A DNA stretch of 64,000 nt from Eutreptiella sp. 'Long Island Sound 2002' (taxonomy: Eukaryota; Euglenozoa; Euglenophyceae; Eutreptiales; Eutreptiaceae): contig OZ038380.1 of the NCBI GenBank assembly GCA_964036045.1, positions 10,749,913 through 10,813,912 of the forward strand, given 5' to 3'. Below the pieces are notes generated by a model. That model did not search any database. It worked only from the letters and a program-made list of their open reading frames with translations, and was not told where the DNA came from. The position numbers and the translations under genes are program-made. Shown piece after piece: positions 21,396 to 32,009 of this stretch. The number at the start of each line of letters is the position of its first letter. Position 1 is the first letter of the stretch.

Positions 21396-21594
21396 CAAAT
21401 CTTTGTGTTTCCATCCCAAAACCTACCGCTTCCATTGGAAATGCTAGCGTTGTCAAGCCAAATCCTAGCGTTTTCATTTTCAACCATAGAGTTAGCGAGC
21501 AAAATCCTAGCATTTCCATCTCAGATCCTGGATTTTTCATCTCCAATCCCAGCGTTTCCATCGCAAATCCTAGCATTTCTATCCAGGCTTGCTG
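21396..21594. repeat. ~21-base minisatellite, patch 1
   Basis: Diverged units of the form TTTCCATCCCAAATCCTAGC follow one another. In one frame they encode seven-residue NPSVSI-like repeats, which explains the open reading frame without implying a protein. Confidence 0.8.
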
Positions 21595-21817
21595 CAGTGT
21601 GGGACTCGGCCGTGGTGTGGGCTGGTTGCAGGACGTGGGTCGTCAGAGGGGGCTTTTGTAGTCCCTCGTGCAGGGTGGTGCATACGTGTACCCACCTGTC
21701 CGTCCATCTACATTGTGCGTCCTCAGTGGGTGTGTCCCAAGGTAGGTTAATGATGACAATGTGCCCAGGTTGCATCCCTGGTACTACGGTTGGGGGTGTG
21801 GTGTGCGCCTGGTCGTG

Positions 21818-22045
21818 GGTATAAAACCACCCCCAAATGGGGGATAAAACCACCCCCAACCCCCTTTTTGGCCATTTTTGACCCCTGGGGTGGTTTTATG
21901 CCACCTGGGGGTGGTTTTATCCCCCCTTTTGCAGGGGTGGGTTTATCCCCCCATAGGGGTGGTTTTATCCCCCGATTTGGTCATTGGGGGGGTTTTATCA
22001 CTCCTTTGGGGTGGTTTTATCCCCCATTTCTGGTGATTTTATCCC
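21818..22045. repeat. Hairpin-forming GGTGGTTTTATCCCCC repeat, cluster 1
   Basis: Repeated GGGTGGTTTTATCCCCC words appear in both orientations (also ATAAAACCACCCCC), so neighbouring units can pair as hairpins, for example CCACCCCCAAATGGGGG. Confidence 0.85.
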
Positions 22046-23597
22046 CTTATTGGCCAGGGGGGGGGGGGTTGGCCGATCTCAATGTGAACCAGGAAACTCA
22101 GTCCCGGAAGACAGACAGACGCACAGTGCACTCTTCAGCCTGCTTTGCTTTAGATTGTTTTGCTTTGCTTTGCTGTGTACTACCCCCCCCCCCCCCCCGT
22201 GCCTAGGAACCGCCTTGTGCAAGAACCGCCCCCTGGTTCCGCAGTCGAATGCTCACACAACTTTTTTTACCAGTGGATATTGGGTTTTCCATGGTTGTGG
22301 TGGATGTAGGACGGCTATTCAGGTGTGCAGGACATCATTTCATGTGTGTTGCTACGGGTCCCCCCTATCAGTCACTGACAGGCGCACATACCCCTTAAAC
22401 CCCTCCCCCCTGCTCTCGACCCCTTCCCCGAAGCAACCAGCCCCAACAAGAAACAAACAAAAGTCAGTTAAACACAGGGGGCCACTGACAGCACCGCTTT
22501 GCAAGTTTATTTTTTCATTTTTGGCGAACCATCCTTTCTTAGTTAAACAGGTGCTGTTTGATGGCTGGGTGCCTGGGCAGGCAGGTTTCACCTTCTTGCC
22601 CACCTGGGGGGAGAGGAGAGGACGCCCAGGCACTCAAGGGGTCCGAGAGAGCAGGGTGGGATATAAAAATATAAACCTGTAAGTTCCTCTCCTGCCCTCT
22701 TGCCTGGGCCACCCCCGCCTTCTTGCCCCCTGCCCTCGGGTTCCACACATTTTTGGACTTCAACAGGTCAGGGATGTTGCAGACATGAAGTTTTTCTGTG
22801 CCGTGTCTGTGTTACTTGTGTTACTGAAGGTCATCTGGCCCCAAGGGGCAGTAGAGACAGGAATTCAGGATGGTTTATCACAGGAAGAAGAGTTTCACGT
22901 CTCAGCCAGTTGAACAGTAGATCATCCCATGCACGTTGGAAGGCACACTACAGCCTAGTCAACTGAGATTCACTCCTTGGGTGTTCATTTGTCAACGCAC
23001 CCCGTTCTGCACCCTGCTTTACTTCCAGAGAATGTGTCATGAGTCAGGGATCAAGGATGAGGGAATCAGGGATCATCCAGGTGCCAGGGAGGGATTTTTG
23101 TTTGTGTCGCTGGTTGGCAAAGCATCTGTATTATTATTCCGCAAGCTGTTCACACGTCCTGCTCAAGCACAAAGGAAGAAGTCCTGGTGACCACACACAA
23201 CGAGCACAGTGGAAGACACATGAAAGACTTGTATGGAGTTGGGGGGGGGGGGCGGGGGGGGGGGCTAATGCAGAGGGCTGGCCCTGGAGGGGGCTACTGC
23301 ACAGAAGGCCTGAATCTTCGTCCGATACCAATTCATTGATGGAATAAGCATCGGCTTAGGGCCTGCAGGCTTTCCGTGCCCTGAGGCAAAGTTGTGGAAT
23401 TGTTGCTGCTCAGTCAGAACCTGGTATGACAGGGATGACCCGGCTCCAGGAGGTTTCTGTTATGGAGGGGTTTGTAAGTGTGTGGATATCATGCTATCAA
23501 GCCATATAAGTATCGTTTCGCACATTGCACTCTTCAGATTTCTTTGGTTTAGATTGTTTTGCTTTGTTTTGCCCTGTTGTGTCATTTTATGCTTTGG

Positions 23598-23815
23598 TGG
23601 CATAAAACCACCTTGGGGTGGTTTTATCCCCCCGAAGGGGGTGGTTTTAACAAGGGGGGGTGGTTTTATCCCCCATAAGGGGTGGTTATATCCCCCCAAA
23701 GGGGTGGTTTTATCCCCCAAAAGGGGTGGTTTTATCCCCCATAAAAGTGGGAATAAAACCACCCGGGGTGGTTTTAAGGGTGGTTTTATCCCCCATTTGG
23801 GGGTGGTTTTATGCC
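23598..23815. repeat. Hairpin-forming GGTGGTTTTATCCCCC repeat, cluster 2
   Basis: This is the same word family as cluster 1. Its right end, read on the minus strand, matches the left end of cluster 1, so the two clusters bracket 21.8-23.8 kb in inverted orientation. Confidence 0.85.
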
Positions 23816-24059
23816 CGGGACCAGGTGTGCGCCTGGGTGTACATCCAGATGGCGGTGTCCACGTCCGCCCAGACTTGGTCCTATCCATCTTTGGTGTGGA
23901 CGTTCTCCATGATGGCTTCCCTTTCCAGGGTGAACAGGAGGTGTAGGCCGGGGGGGTGTGCATGGGTTTCTGTGTCGCGCAGCCACAAATATGTGAGGGC
24001 CGTGGCACCTGGGATGGTCTCAGTCCAAGTGAACGTGCCTTCGGGCAAGGTCAAATTGT

Positions 24060-24446
24060 AGTATTTCCGTCTTGAATCCTGGATTTTCCGTCTCCAATCC
24101 TAGTGATTCCGTCCCAAATCCTAGTGTTTCTAAGCCACATCTTAGCGCTTCCATCCAAAATCATATTGTTTCCAAGCCAAATGTTTGTGTTTCCATCCTA
24201 AACCCTAGCTTTTTCATCCCCACTTATGGCACATCCAAGCAAAACACTGGCGTTTCCATGTCAAAACTTTGTGTTTCCAAGCAAAGGCTTTGCGTTTCCA
24301 TCCGAAATCCTAGCTTTCCCATCCCAAATCTTAGCATTTTCATACCAAATTCGAGCGTTTCCATCCCAAATCTAGCTCCTCCAAGCCATATCTTATTAGT
24401 GTCATCTAAAATTCCAATATTTCCAAGTCAAAGGTTAGATCCATAG
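24060..24446. repeat. ~21-base minisatellite, patch 2
   Basis: About eighteen diverged units of the same TTTCCATCCCAAATCCTAGC family as patch 1, in the same orientation. Confidence 0.85.
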
Positions 24447-24827
24447 ATCCATCATATATCCGTGCTAAAGGATGGCAACACAAAATAAACACAAGATAAC
24501 AAAACAAGATTGGGATTGCATATACTCGTCAATGGCAGACCAATCTTAACATCAAGCCTACAATGCTTTACCATTGAGGTAAGATCAATCGGCATCAATG
24601 GACATGTAGAATCGACTCTCATATATAACTTTCTGACCGATCCGCAATTGCCATTGGAACCTACAGTTTGATTGGAACACTGACATCAACACATCAAGAA
24701 TTGCCTGGCCCTTTCAGCTCCAAGTCTGATTAAAGACGCAACCTCTGCAGCTAAGCGCCACTGTAATGGAACACGCGATCTCACGAGCATCTGCAGCTGA
24801 TCGCGACTGTCTAATCTGAATGGCAAT

Positions 24828-24950
24828 CCTGAATTGTTGCACATTTCCATCCCAAGTCCTAGCACTTCCCGGCCTCATCATAGTGTTTTCATCCCAAATC
24901 CTATTGGTTCCACGTCAAATGGTACTATTTCTATCCGAGTTAGGCCGCTC
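24828..24950. repeat. ~21-base minisatellite, patch 3
   Basis: A shorter and more diverged patch of the same family. Confidence 0.65.
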
Positions 24951-25871
24951 AAACCGCGGTGTTGAAAATGCTGAAAATGTTGGAAAACGAAGGGTCCGAA
25001 AAACCACACAAAATGCCAATTTACAGCTCGCAGAAAAACAACCAATAGACCAGTAGACACAACACCTGAAAAAACTCTTTTATGGTTATTGACCCATGTT
25101 CATCACATCGGCAAATTGGAGCATTTCACTGTGCAGGGCCCCGCACATGAACAACCCAATCCCCCCACCCACTTTCCAAAACGTGAAAACGAAACAATAT
25201 GAATTTTGCTCTAGACACAATAAACGAAACTCCGCAGCTGCTTTGACTTAATAAGTTCCACATTTTACCCACACAAAGGCACTCAACAGTTGGGAGAGTT
25301 GTGCCAAAAGGTAGGTGGTTCCCTACATAATGAACTGGCAGTGACGATGCTTTGAACAAAAACGTGAGAATTGGTATGCTAAGAAGCGTTGCAAACACTT
25401 CATTTGTCACAGATTGAACGGATGATTGGGGCCCATGAAGGTATATACCATGCCAAAATCTACTTTTATGGGTCCGCCATTTGCGAGGTCCGCCATTTGC
25501 ATAGCATGTCACTAACATTACGGCAACAGCGACCAAGTATTTCATACTTGATTAAAATGTCCTTCAGTGGGATTTGAGCCAAAAAAAAACTGCTTGTATG
25601 ACAATGTGTGACCTTTTTTGGGATGTGCATTTCACCTATCACCGACATTTTCCGCACCACGAAATGCAAAGCTCTACAAAAAAACAATAGCCGAGGAAAT
25701 AGACATGCATAATGACCTAGTAGAAGACTTGGCAGAGATGACACCCACCACGAAGACATAGCAAAGTAGCTGCATCCGCAAGGCTCCCACTTGGTACCGA
25801 TGTAAAACACATTGTTGAATCTTAAAACACCAAATTTTCCACGCAATATAAGGCTCCAATGAACTCCTTCC

Positions 25872-26661
25872 AGAAAAGTTTATAGTGGTTTCAGCACTGT
25901 GTTTTTGCTTCTCCTGCTGCTTGCTGTTGGTGTAGGGTTTCCTGCTGCTTGTTTTGGAAGATGAAAAGCTTTTGTTTGTTGAAATACAGTAAATCCAAGT
26001 CAATCCAGGATAGCCCAAGCCAGAAGTATGCAAGGAGAAGAGAATCAGGATCAAAGCATGAAGGGCTGCAGTGTAAACAGTGAAAGATGATTGGATATCC
26101 ACAGAAACTGCAAGTCAGGTCAAATCGGAATGCATATTCACAAAGATAGCTGAAATGTTAAGAGTTGGAAAAATGCCCCATGGTCACTCTATCTCCATAG
26201 TGCCATCTCAGGAGATGTGCACTCTTTGTTTTGGGTCCCATATGTGCTGAGGTGGCAGGGCATGTGGCGATGAGGTCACTGCCATGTCACATGGGATCTT
26301 CCTACTTAGCTAGGCTGACCAGGAATTGAACCCAGGACCTCTCAAAAAGAGGTGCCCAGCCCCCTAGGGTGCATACCACTAGGATAGCTAAGAATTCATG
26401 GAAAACCATAGATAAATTCATAGGCTCTGCCTTGGATATGTCAGTTCTCAGTCAACTCAGGAAAAGATGATTTGCCTCACATTGAAAGGGGATTAAGGGG
26501 TCCACTCCATATCCTGATTGGGTGTTTGGTTCCATAGGTCAAAATGTGTTATCACCAGTTTTGGTGGGACCAATACTAAGATAGAAATGCATGGATGCTC
26601 AGTGCATCTCTAATACAACTAGAGTATGCCTCAAAGCATTGGAAAGGCACTTTTTCTTACT
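25872..26661 (-). repeat. Gypsy-1b 3' LTR
   Basis: About 790 bases, read on the minus strand from AGTAAG to ACTTTTCT. It follows a purine tract (ACAAGGGGGG on the minus strand) as a 3' LTR should. It is several bases shorter than the 798-base plus-strand LTRs. Confidence 0.85.
26305..26392 (-). ncRNA. tRNA-Lys(UUU)-like cloverleaf in the Gypsy-1b LTR
   Basis: This is the same 88-base tRNA-like segment as at 28864-28951, on the minus strand, with all four stems retained. Confidence 0.55.
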
Positions 26662-28594
26662 CCCCCCTTGTGCTGTGGTGGCCACCACTGTCGCATTTTA
26701 GGAAAAAGGGATTTTTTCTTGGCCTTTCCTTGGTTTCCACATCTACTTTAAAATACCTATAGTTTCCCTCACACAGAAAAATGGGCGCTCACCATGGCTG
26801 GCGCTCTTTTGCTGCTTTGTATGTAACATATCCTACAGAAGACTCAGCGCTCATGGCGCTGCCGGGGCTCCTGTGGCTTGGTTGGGTTAGTTTGGGAGCA
26901 TGCCAAAACATGTGCATGTGCATCCCTCCCCCAAGACGCAGCGCGACACAAACCCAACGCAAGACACAATATACACACTCGCATGGGTTCTCGTAAACCT
27001 GCTGGCGACCTGTGACCTGTCTTAGGGCGAAGGGAGTCTCAAAAAAATTAAATTGCCCCTTGCTGGGGTCTTGGGTTCTGCTCAGTCTCTCCAGGCTGCT
27101 GCGTTTCGGCCCGAACACGGCCTACTCAGCAAGGCTGCGCGTGGGTATCTGCAGAGGCAGGAATGGGAGAATTATGGACGAATCCACGCAAAAACGAAGC
27201 GACGACACCAAAATCCTTCAAATGACGCCCTAGAATTTTTCTGAAACGACACACCTGAGCAGAATCCAATTGTGCATCAGAAGCACATTTTTATAAAAAT
27301 TATAGTCATCTCTGGATTTTTTAAATCCAGAAATTCATACGCATAAAAAGGCGGCGCGCAGGAGCGGCTCCTAGCGAAGCGCCGGAAAATGAAGAAATAA
27401 TGGAATTATAAACGTATGTCTCACGTAGTCTTGAAAATGACGAGACACACATTAATAAATAAACATACAGATTCCACCCACACTAATAGAAGTATCGAAA
27501 ATTCAAGAATTCGAAATTCAACGAAAAAGACTTCAATGAATCAGGTATAAACTACAGGTATGCTCGTCTCGTATGCCGCATACACATTGCTCGTCTCGTG
27601 TCTCCGTGAACGAGTCTTGTAGCAGCGCAAACAGCGATAGGACGCGATAGAGGGATTGATTAGAAAGATTGCAGATGATTAGCGGTCAGATCAGGGTGAT
27701 TAGACATACACACAAGTGCATAGCAATGTTCTTCGCGTGCGCCCCTCACTTGCTCTCTCTCTCCAGCGGTAGGTAAGGTGAGTAAGCCCAGGCGGGGCCA
27801 CCCCCTGGTGGAGTTCGTGATTGAGGTTGAGATGGGCAGGTTTGCCGACGCTACAAGTGCATGCTCGCGCATTCACACACGCATCAAAGGGTAGGCCACG
27901 CGAAGTGCGCACGGTAAACCTTGTTTAGGCTACCCAGGGGCTCCTTGGTACGTTCTTTAAGAGAACCCGAGGAGTCCCTTAACGCTTGCTTGCTTGACAG
28001 AGGTAGCTGATTCTTCAGCGTGTTTGCGGACAGTGTATTATAGGTCACATTGAGAACCGTATAATACGGGGAGTGTGGCTTGGTTCCTCCGCCGCAAACG
28101 CCTCTTCATTTGCCTTTGCTTTACAGGTGGGCAGGTAGGGTGATTGGTGCAGCAGCATACCATTTTTTTCATGCCCTGCTAAACAAGGGCGCAGATCACA
28201 CAAACAAGTAACTCCCCTCTGCCTGTGGTAGAGCAGGGAGTCCGACTCCATCGACATCTGCGCCGTGCACGCAAGAGCACCTCTTCCCTCCAAGCCCTAG
28301 CAGGGGAAACGCGTTGTGGCGTCCCCTGTTAGGCCACAGTTGCTTAGCAGCGCTGTGTTCTCTTGTCATTTCACAGGAGGGTCGCTAGGACCCAAGAGAC
28401 CTTTGCCTTCGCAACGCCCAGTAGAGTGTGCGTGTAGGAGTGGTAGTCTTGAGTGGGGGCTTGAGCCAGTTGCACAGTGCCGCCCACCAGGATGGTGCCA
28501 CTGTAGGGTGTGTAGGACCTGTAGTGCGTGTGTCACTGTCCCACCCGTTTCCTGCAATTTTAGCAGGGTCGGTGGGCTGTGGCAGTGGTTAGGT

Positions 28595-29392
28595 AGTAAG
28601 AAAAAGTGCTTTTCCATTGCTTTGAGGCATACTCTAGTTGTATTAGAGATGCACTGAGCATCCATGCATTTCTATCTTAGTATTGGTCCAACCAAAACTG
28701 GTGATAACACATTTTGACCTATGGAACCAAACACCCAATCAGGATATGGAGTGGACCCCTTAATCCCCTTTCAATGTGAAGTAAAACATCTTTTCCTGAG
28801 TTGACTGAGCACTGACATACCTAAAGTAGAGCCTATGAATTTATCTATGGTTTCCCATGAATTCTTAGCTATCCTAGTGGTATGCACACTAGGGGGCTGG
28901 GCACCTCTTTTTGAGAGGTCCTGGGTTCAATTCCTGGTCAGCCTAGCTAAGTAGGAAGATCCCATGTGACATGGCAGTGACCTCATCGCCACATACCATG
29001 CCACCTCAGCACATATGGGACCCAAAACAAAGAGTGCACATCTCCTAAGATGGCACTATGGAGAGAGAGTGCTCCTGAGGCAGTTTTCTAACTCTTTTCC
29101 TAAAACATTTCAGCTATCTTTGTGAATATGCATTCATATGTGACCTGAGTTGCAGTTTCTGTGAATATCCAATCATCTTTCACTGTCTACACTGCAGCCC
29201 TTCATGCTTTGATCCTGAATTACCTTCTCCTTGCATACTATTGGCTTGGGCTATCCTGGATTGACTTGGCTTTACTGTATTTCAACAAACAAAAGCTTTT
29301 CATCATCCAAAACAAGCAGCAGGACACCCTACAGCAACAACAAGCAGCAGGAGAAGCAAAAACACAGTGCTGAAAACACTATAAACTTTTCT
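28595..29392 (+). repeat. Gypsy-1a LTR 1 (5' LTR)
   Basis: 798 bases, starting AGTAAGAAAAAG and ending AAACTTTTCT, directly before a primer binding site. Its ends are AG..CT, not the usual TG..CA. Confidence 0.88.
28864..28951 (+). ncRNA. tRNA-Lys(UUU)-like cloverleaf in Gypsy-1a LTR 1
   Basis: Four stems can be drawn. The acceptor is CTTAGC (28864-28869) with GCTAAG (28946-28951). The D stem is CCTAG (28873-28877) with CTAGG (28889-28893). The anticodon stem is ACCTC (28903-28907) with GAGGT (28915-28919) and a seven-base loop TTTTTGA, giving anticodon UUU. The T stem is CTGGG with CCTGG around TTCAATT. A- and B-box-like Pol III promoter words are present (TATCCTAGTGG; GGTTCAATTCC). Nine bases between D and anticodon arms and eight before the acceptor strand depart from a true tRNA. 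Confidence 0.55.
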
Positions 29393-29408
29393 GGTAGCAA
29401 GAGGCAGG
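29391..29408 (+). promoter_or_regulatory. Gypsy-1a primer binding site
   Basis: TGGTAGCA directly follows or overlaps the LTR end. It is complementary to the 3' end of eukaryotic initiator tRNA-Met (..TGCTACCA); one extra A precedes the AGAGG that also fits. Confidence 0.65.
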
Positions 29409-29490
29409 CTGTCTCTGTGCACCGGCAGCGACCCCGCGCCGTACAACCAGTGCTCCGAGCAGGCAAATATAAGCAGAAGGGCGGATTAAG

Positions 29491-31979
29491 ATGGATCCAG
29501 GAAGAGTGGACGCCGACGTGAAGACAGCGCCAGCGCCTGAGGCACCGGCAAGGCCGGCGCCTGGCGCTGTACCTTCAGCGGAGCCCTTACATGGGCCAGT
29601 GGATACGGCGGAGGACTCCCTGGATGGCCTCCAGACGGCCTTCGGGGCCCTGTCCGTCGAGGAGGTGGTGGCACAGCCTGCAAAAAGGAAGAGAGAGAGC
29701 AAGAAGGATGCTGGAGACGGAGCAGACGAAGGAGAGGAGCAAGGGCAAGACCCGACGGATGTCCCTACCTTCGAAGGCGCAACAAGCGCTTCTAGCCTCC
29801 ATGCATCACCCTCTCCCATAACCACCACACTCCCAGCCGCCGCAACATCCACTTCCACAACCAACCCGCCTATGGCAGAGGGCACAGGCTTTACTGGCAT
29901 GCCTCACTACCCCGCCTATGGCATGGGCCCACCTACCACTGCGCTCCTTGAGCAACTACTGCCAGTGAGCCGGTGGCTTCCAGCTCTGCGCCGCGATGGT
30001 ATGCGGCTGACCATCCCCATCCACTCCACGCCACTGGAACCTACATGGAAGTTCCTGGGTATGCTCCTGGGTATGCACCTGGGTATGCACCCTTGAGTGG
30101 GTTGAGGAGAGGACCAGAGTCTCTGGGAGGCAGGAGTAGAGGATCGGGAAGATCCTCCAACAGGTCCCTGACGCGGTCGGAGATCAACGAGGTGCTCCGA
30201 GGAGCCACTTCGCAAATCGTGAGCGACCTCACGCAAGAGATCAGGGAGAAACTGGAGCCCCTGATGATCCCGTCCCATGCGTCACCTACGACGGTGGGAA
30301 TGTCACCCCACCGAGTACAGGCTAACCACCTGGCGGCAGGGTTGACAAATACCCTGGGGAGCCTGAGGAGCCGACCGATGCCGACTCCTGCAGCAGTACC
30401 GAGAAGTCCATTCGTCCCGAGAACGGCCCAGCCGCCCTACAGCCACGTGACGAACTCGACGAGGGCCGAGCTGGACCAGCTGGGGCTGACAGCCCTAAGG
30501 GCTATGGTGGACGTGGAGCCTTATGGCTCCAGTGATCTAGGCGGAGACCCCTCCGACGACGAGCCGCCGTCGATGGATTCTTCTTCGCCATCGGATGACG
30601 AAGACCCTGAGGACCCCGAGGACCCCAAGGGTAAGAAGAAGAAGAAGAAGAAGAAGAAGACCCGACGCCCTGAAGGACGCCGAGCTCAGGAGGCGAAGGC
30701 TATTGCCACCTCCAAGATAGTGGTGAACCTGCCTGAGTTCACAGGCAAGGACCTCAGCGAGTTCGCTGAGAACTTTGGCCGGTTCCTACGACTGACCGGC
30801 CAAACCCACGCGAGTGGGCGAGTGAAGTGCGACCTGCTCCTGCAGTGCTGCAAGACCAAATACCTGGAGAAGCAGGTCAGGCAGATCGTCACTAACTCCG
30901 CCACCTTTGCCGATGTGTTGGTTGCCCTGGAGAGGCAGTACCCAACCTACGAGACCGACCTCTCCATCAGGGCCGAGATCCAGAACCTGCCCGTGCTGCC
31001 CAACAACCCCAAACCTGGCAGGGTCTCCGAGCTGTTGGCGGACCTGGATCACTGGGCTGGACGACTGACGCCCGGTTCCTACAGCAGCGACGACCTGCTG
31101 TTCTGGTTGTGCGCCAAGCTCCCCCGAGAGCTATGGGACCAGTGCCGTCTGACGGCTGAGCGCAAGGCTAGATCCCTCCGCTACGAGGATCTATGCGTGC
31201 TGCTCCTGGAGATGGCGCTGGAGAAGGAGAGCGACCAGCACCTGAACAACTACCGTCCTGGTGGTGGAGGTTCTGGAGGCAAAGGGTACCAAGGGTCCCG
31301 ACCTGGGCAGGGGACTACCCCCAAACACGCCCACGCCCGCCTAATGGAGAACGTGAAGGAGCTATTCTGGTGTGATGCCAGAGATGAGCAGGGCCACCTG
31401 CAGCACGCCTCTGACTGCGAGCAGCGAGACTGCTTCGTCGTCCAGGGGAAGCAGCAGGAGAAGATCACCGGCGCCAAAGTGAAGCTGCCGGATCATTACC
31501 GCTGCACCATCACGTGTGCATTCTGCGGTAAGCGGAAGCACTACGAGGATGAGTGCTACCATAAGCGACGCCTATCGGCGAAGCTTAAGGGGGAAGATCC
31601 TGGCAAAGGCTCAGGCAAAGGTGGAGGCAAGGCCAAAGGCAACGACTCCGGCAAGGGCAAGTCGAAAGGACGTGGTCAAGGTGGTCAAGACAAGGGTCAA
31701 GGTGGACGAGGAGGAGACGCTAACCGCCAGAACGACAACAAGAACAAGGACAAGAACGGAGGTAACCCCAACCCTAATCCGGGGGGGAACTCCGAGCCCT
31801 CTGGAGGGCAGTCTGGACCTACCACACGCTCACAGACGCAGGCCCAGCAAGAACAAGGAGCCAAGCGTGAGCATGAAGGTGGTGATGACGGCAACGCCAA
31901 GAAGAGAAGCCGTTTCATGAGGATGGCCCGCAAATTGCGGAACAAGGGGTTCGAGGTGACCTGTCCCGCGGAATTCTGA
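29491..31979 (+). pseudogene. Gypsy-1a gag, with one frameshift
   Basis: This is the capsid-nucleocapsid precursor of the element. The first ATG after the primer site is 29491. The reading frame runs in frame 1 to about 29950-30090 and continues in frame 0 to TGA 31977-31979; a stop in frame 0 at 29949-29951 limits where the shift can lie. No slippery heptamer is seen, so a one-base deletion is likely. Features are an Ala/Pro-rich N-terminus, a threefold PGYA repeat, a lysine run from an AAG microsatellite (30630-30661), a retrotransposon gag domain (about 30715-31240), a CCHC knuckle CAFCGKRKHYEDEC and a Gly/Lys-rich tail. It is followed in the same frame by pol. Confidence 0.8.
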
Positions 31980-31982
31980 CGG
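31977..31982 (+). promoter_or_regulatory. In-frame UGA-CGG between Gypsy-1a gag and pol (candidate readthrough site)
   Basis: The gag stop TGA is followed by CGG, and the frame then stays open into pol. UGA-CGG is a known leaky context in plant RNA viruses. A 6-bp stem (31998-32003 with 32015-32020) lies downstream but is weak. Confidence 0.5.
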
Positions 31983-32009
31983 GGACGCTCTGGTGGCACC
32001 CAAGACCTG

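Larger units (their letters stand above)
18448..25871. other. Long low-complexity spacer without a defensible gene
   Basis: The left part (18448-20700) is very GC-rich with long homopolymer runs. The middle holds several minisatellites, listed separately. The right end (24450-25871) is AT-rich. ORFs up to 249 codons occur but are proline- or glycine-rich and carry no recognised domain. Two minus-strand segments with coding-like composition (24060-23815 and 21790-21600) are discussed as findings. Poly(G) of 12 or more occurs at 18542, 18806, 19251 and 22057, with a C16 run at 22183. Confidence 0.6.
25872..28590 (-). mobile_element. Gypsy-1b, 3' noncoding region and 3' LTR (minus strand, distal half)
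   Basis: This is the reverse complement of the 3' noncoding region and LTR that follow Gypsy-1 pol elsewhere (compare 52083-54812). The 3' LTR lies at 26661 down to 25872. Together with 54813-59834 it forms one minus-strand Gypsy-1 element that the 26.2-kb composite at 28595-54812 has split: the sequence stops at ..TTAGGT (28594) and resumes at AGGTCAGTG (54813). Confidence 0.88.

Noticed and set aside
25126-25846. Minus-strand ORFs of 139 and 126 codons left of the Gypsy-1b LTR
   Set aside because: AT-rich spacer; ORF composition is not protein-like beyond a chance hydrophobic start, and there is no family match.
28864-28951. Annotation as a functional tRNA-Lys gene
   Set aside because: Extra bases between D and anticodon arms and before the 3' acceptor strand, a short variable region, and location inside every LTR make it tRNA-like rather than a tRNA gene.
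29161-29373. 70-codon ORF in the Gypsy-1 LTR, repeated in other copies
   Set aside because: It starts at GTG in a plus-strand LTR; the similarity follows from recent LTR copying and no domain is present.
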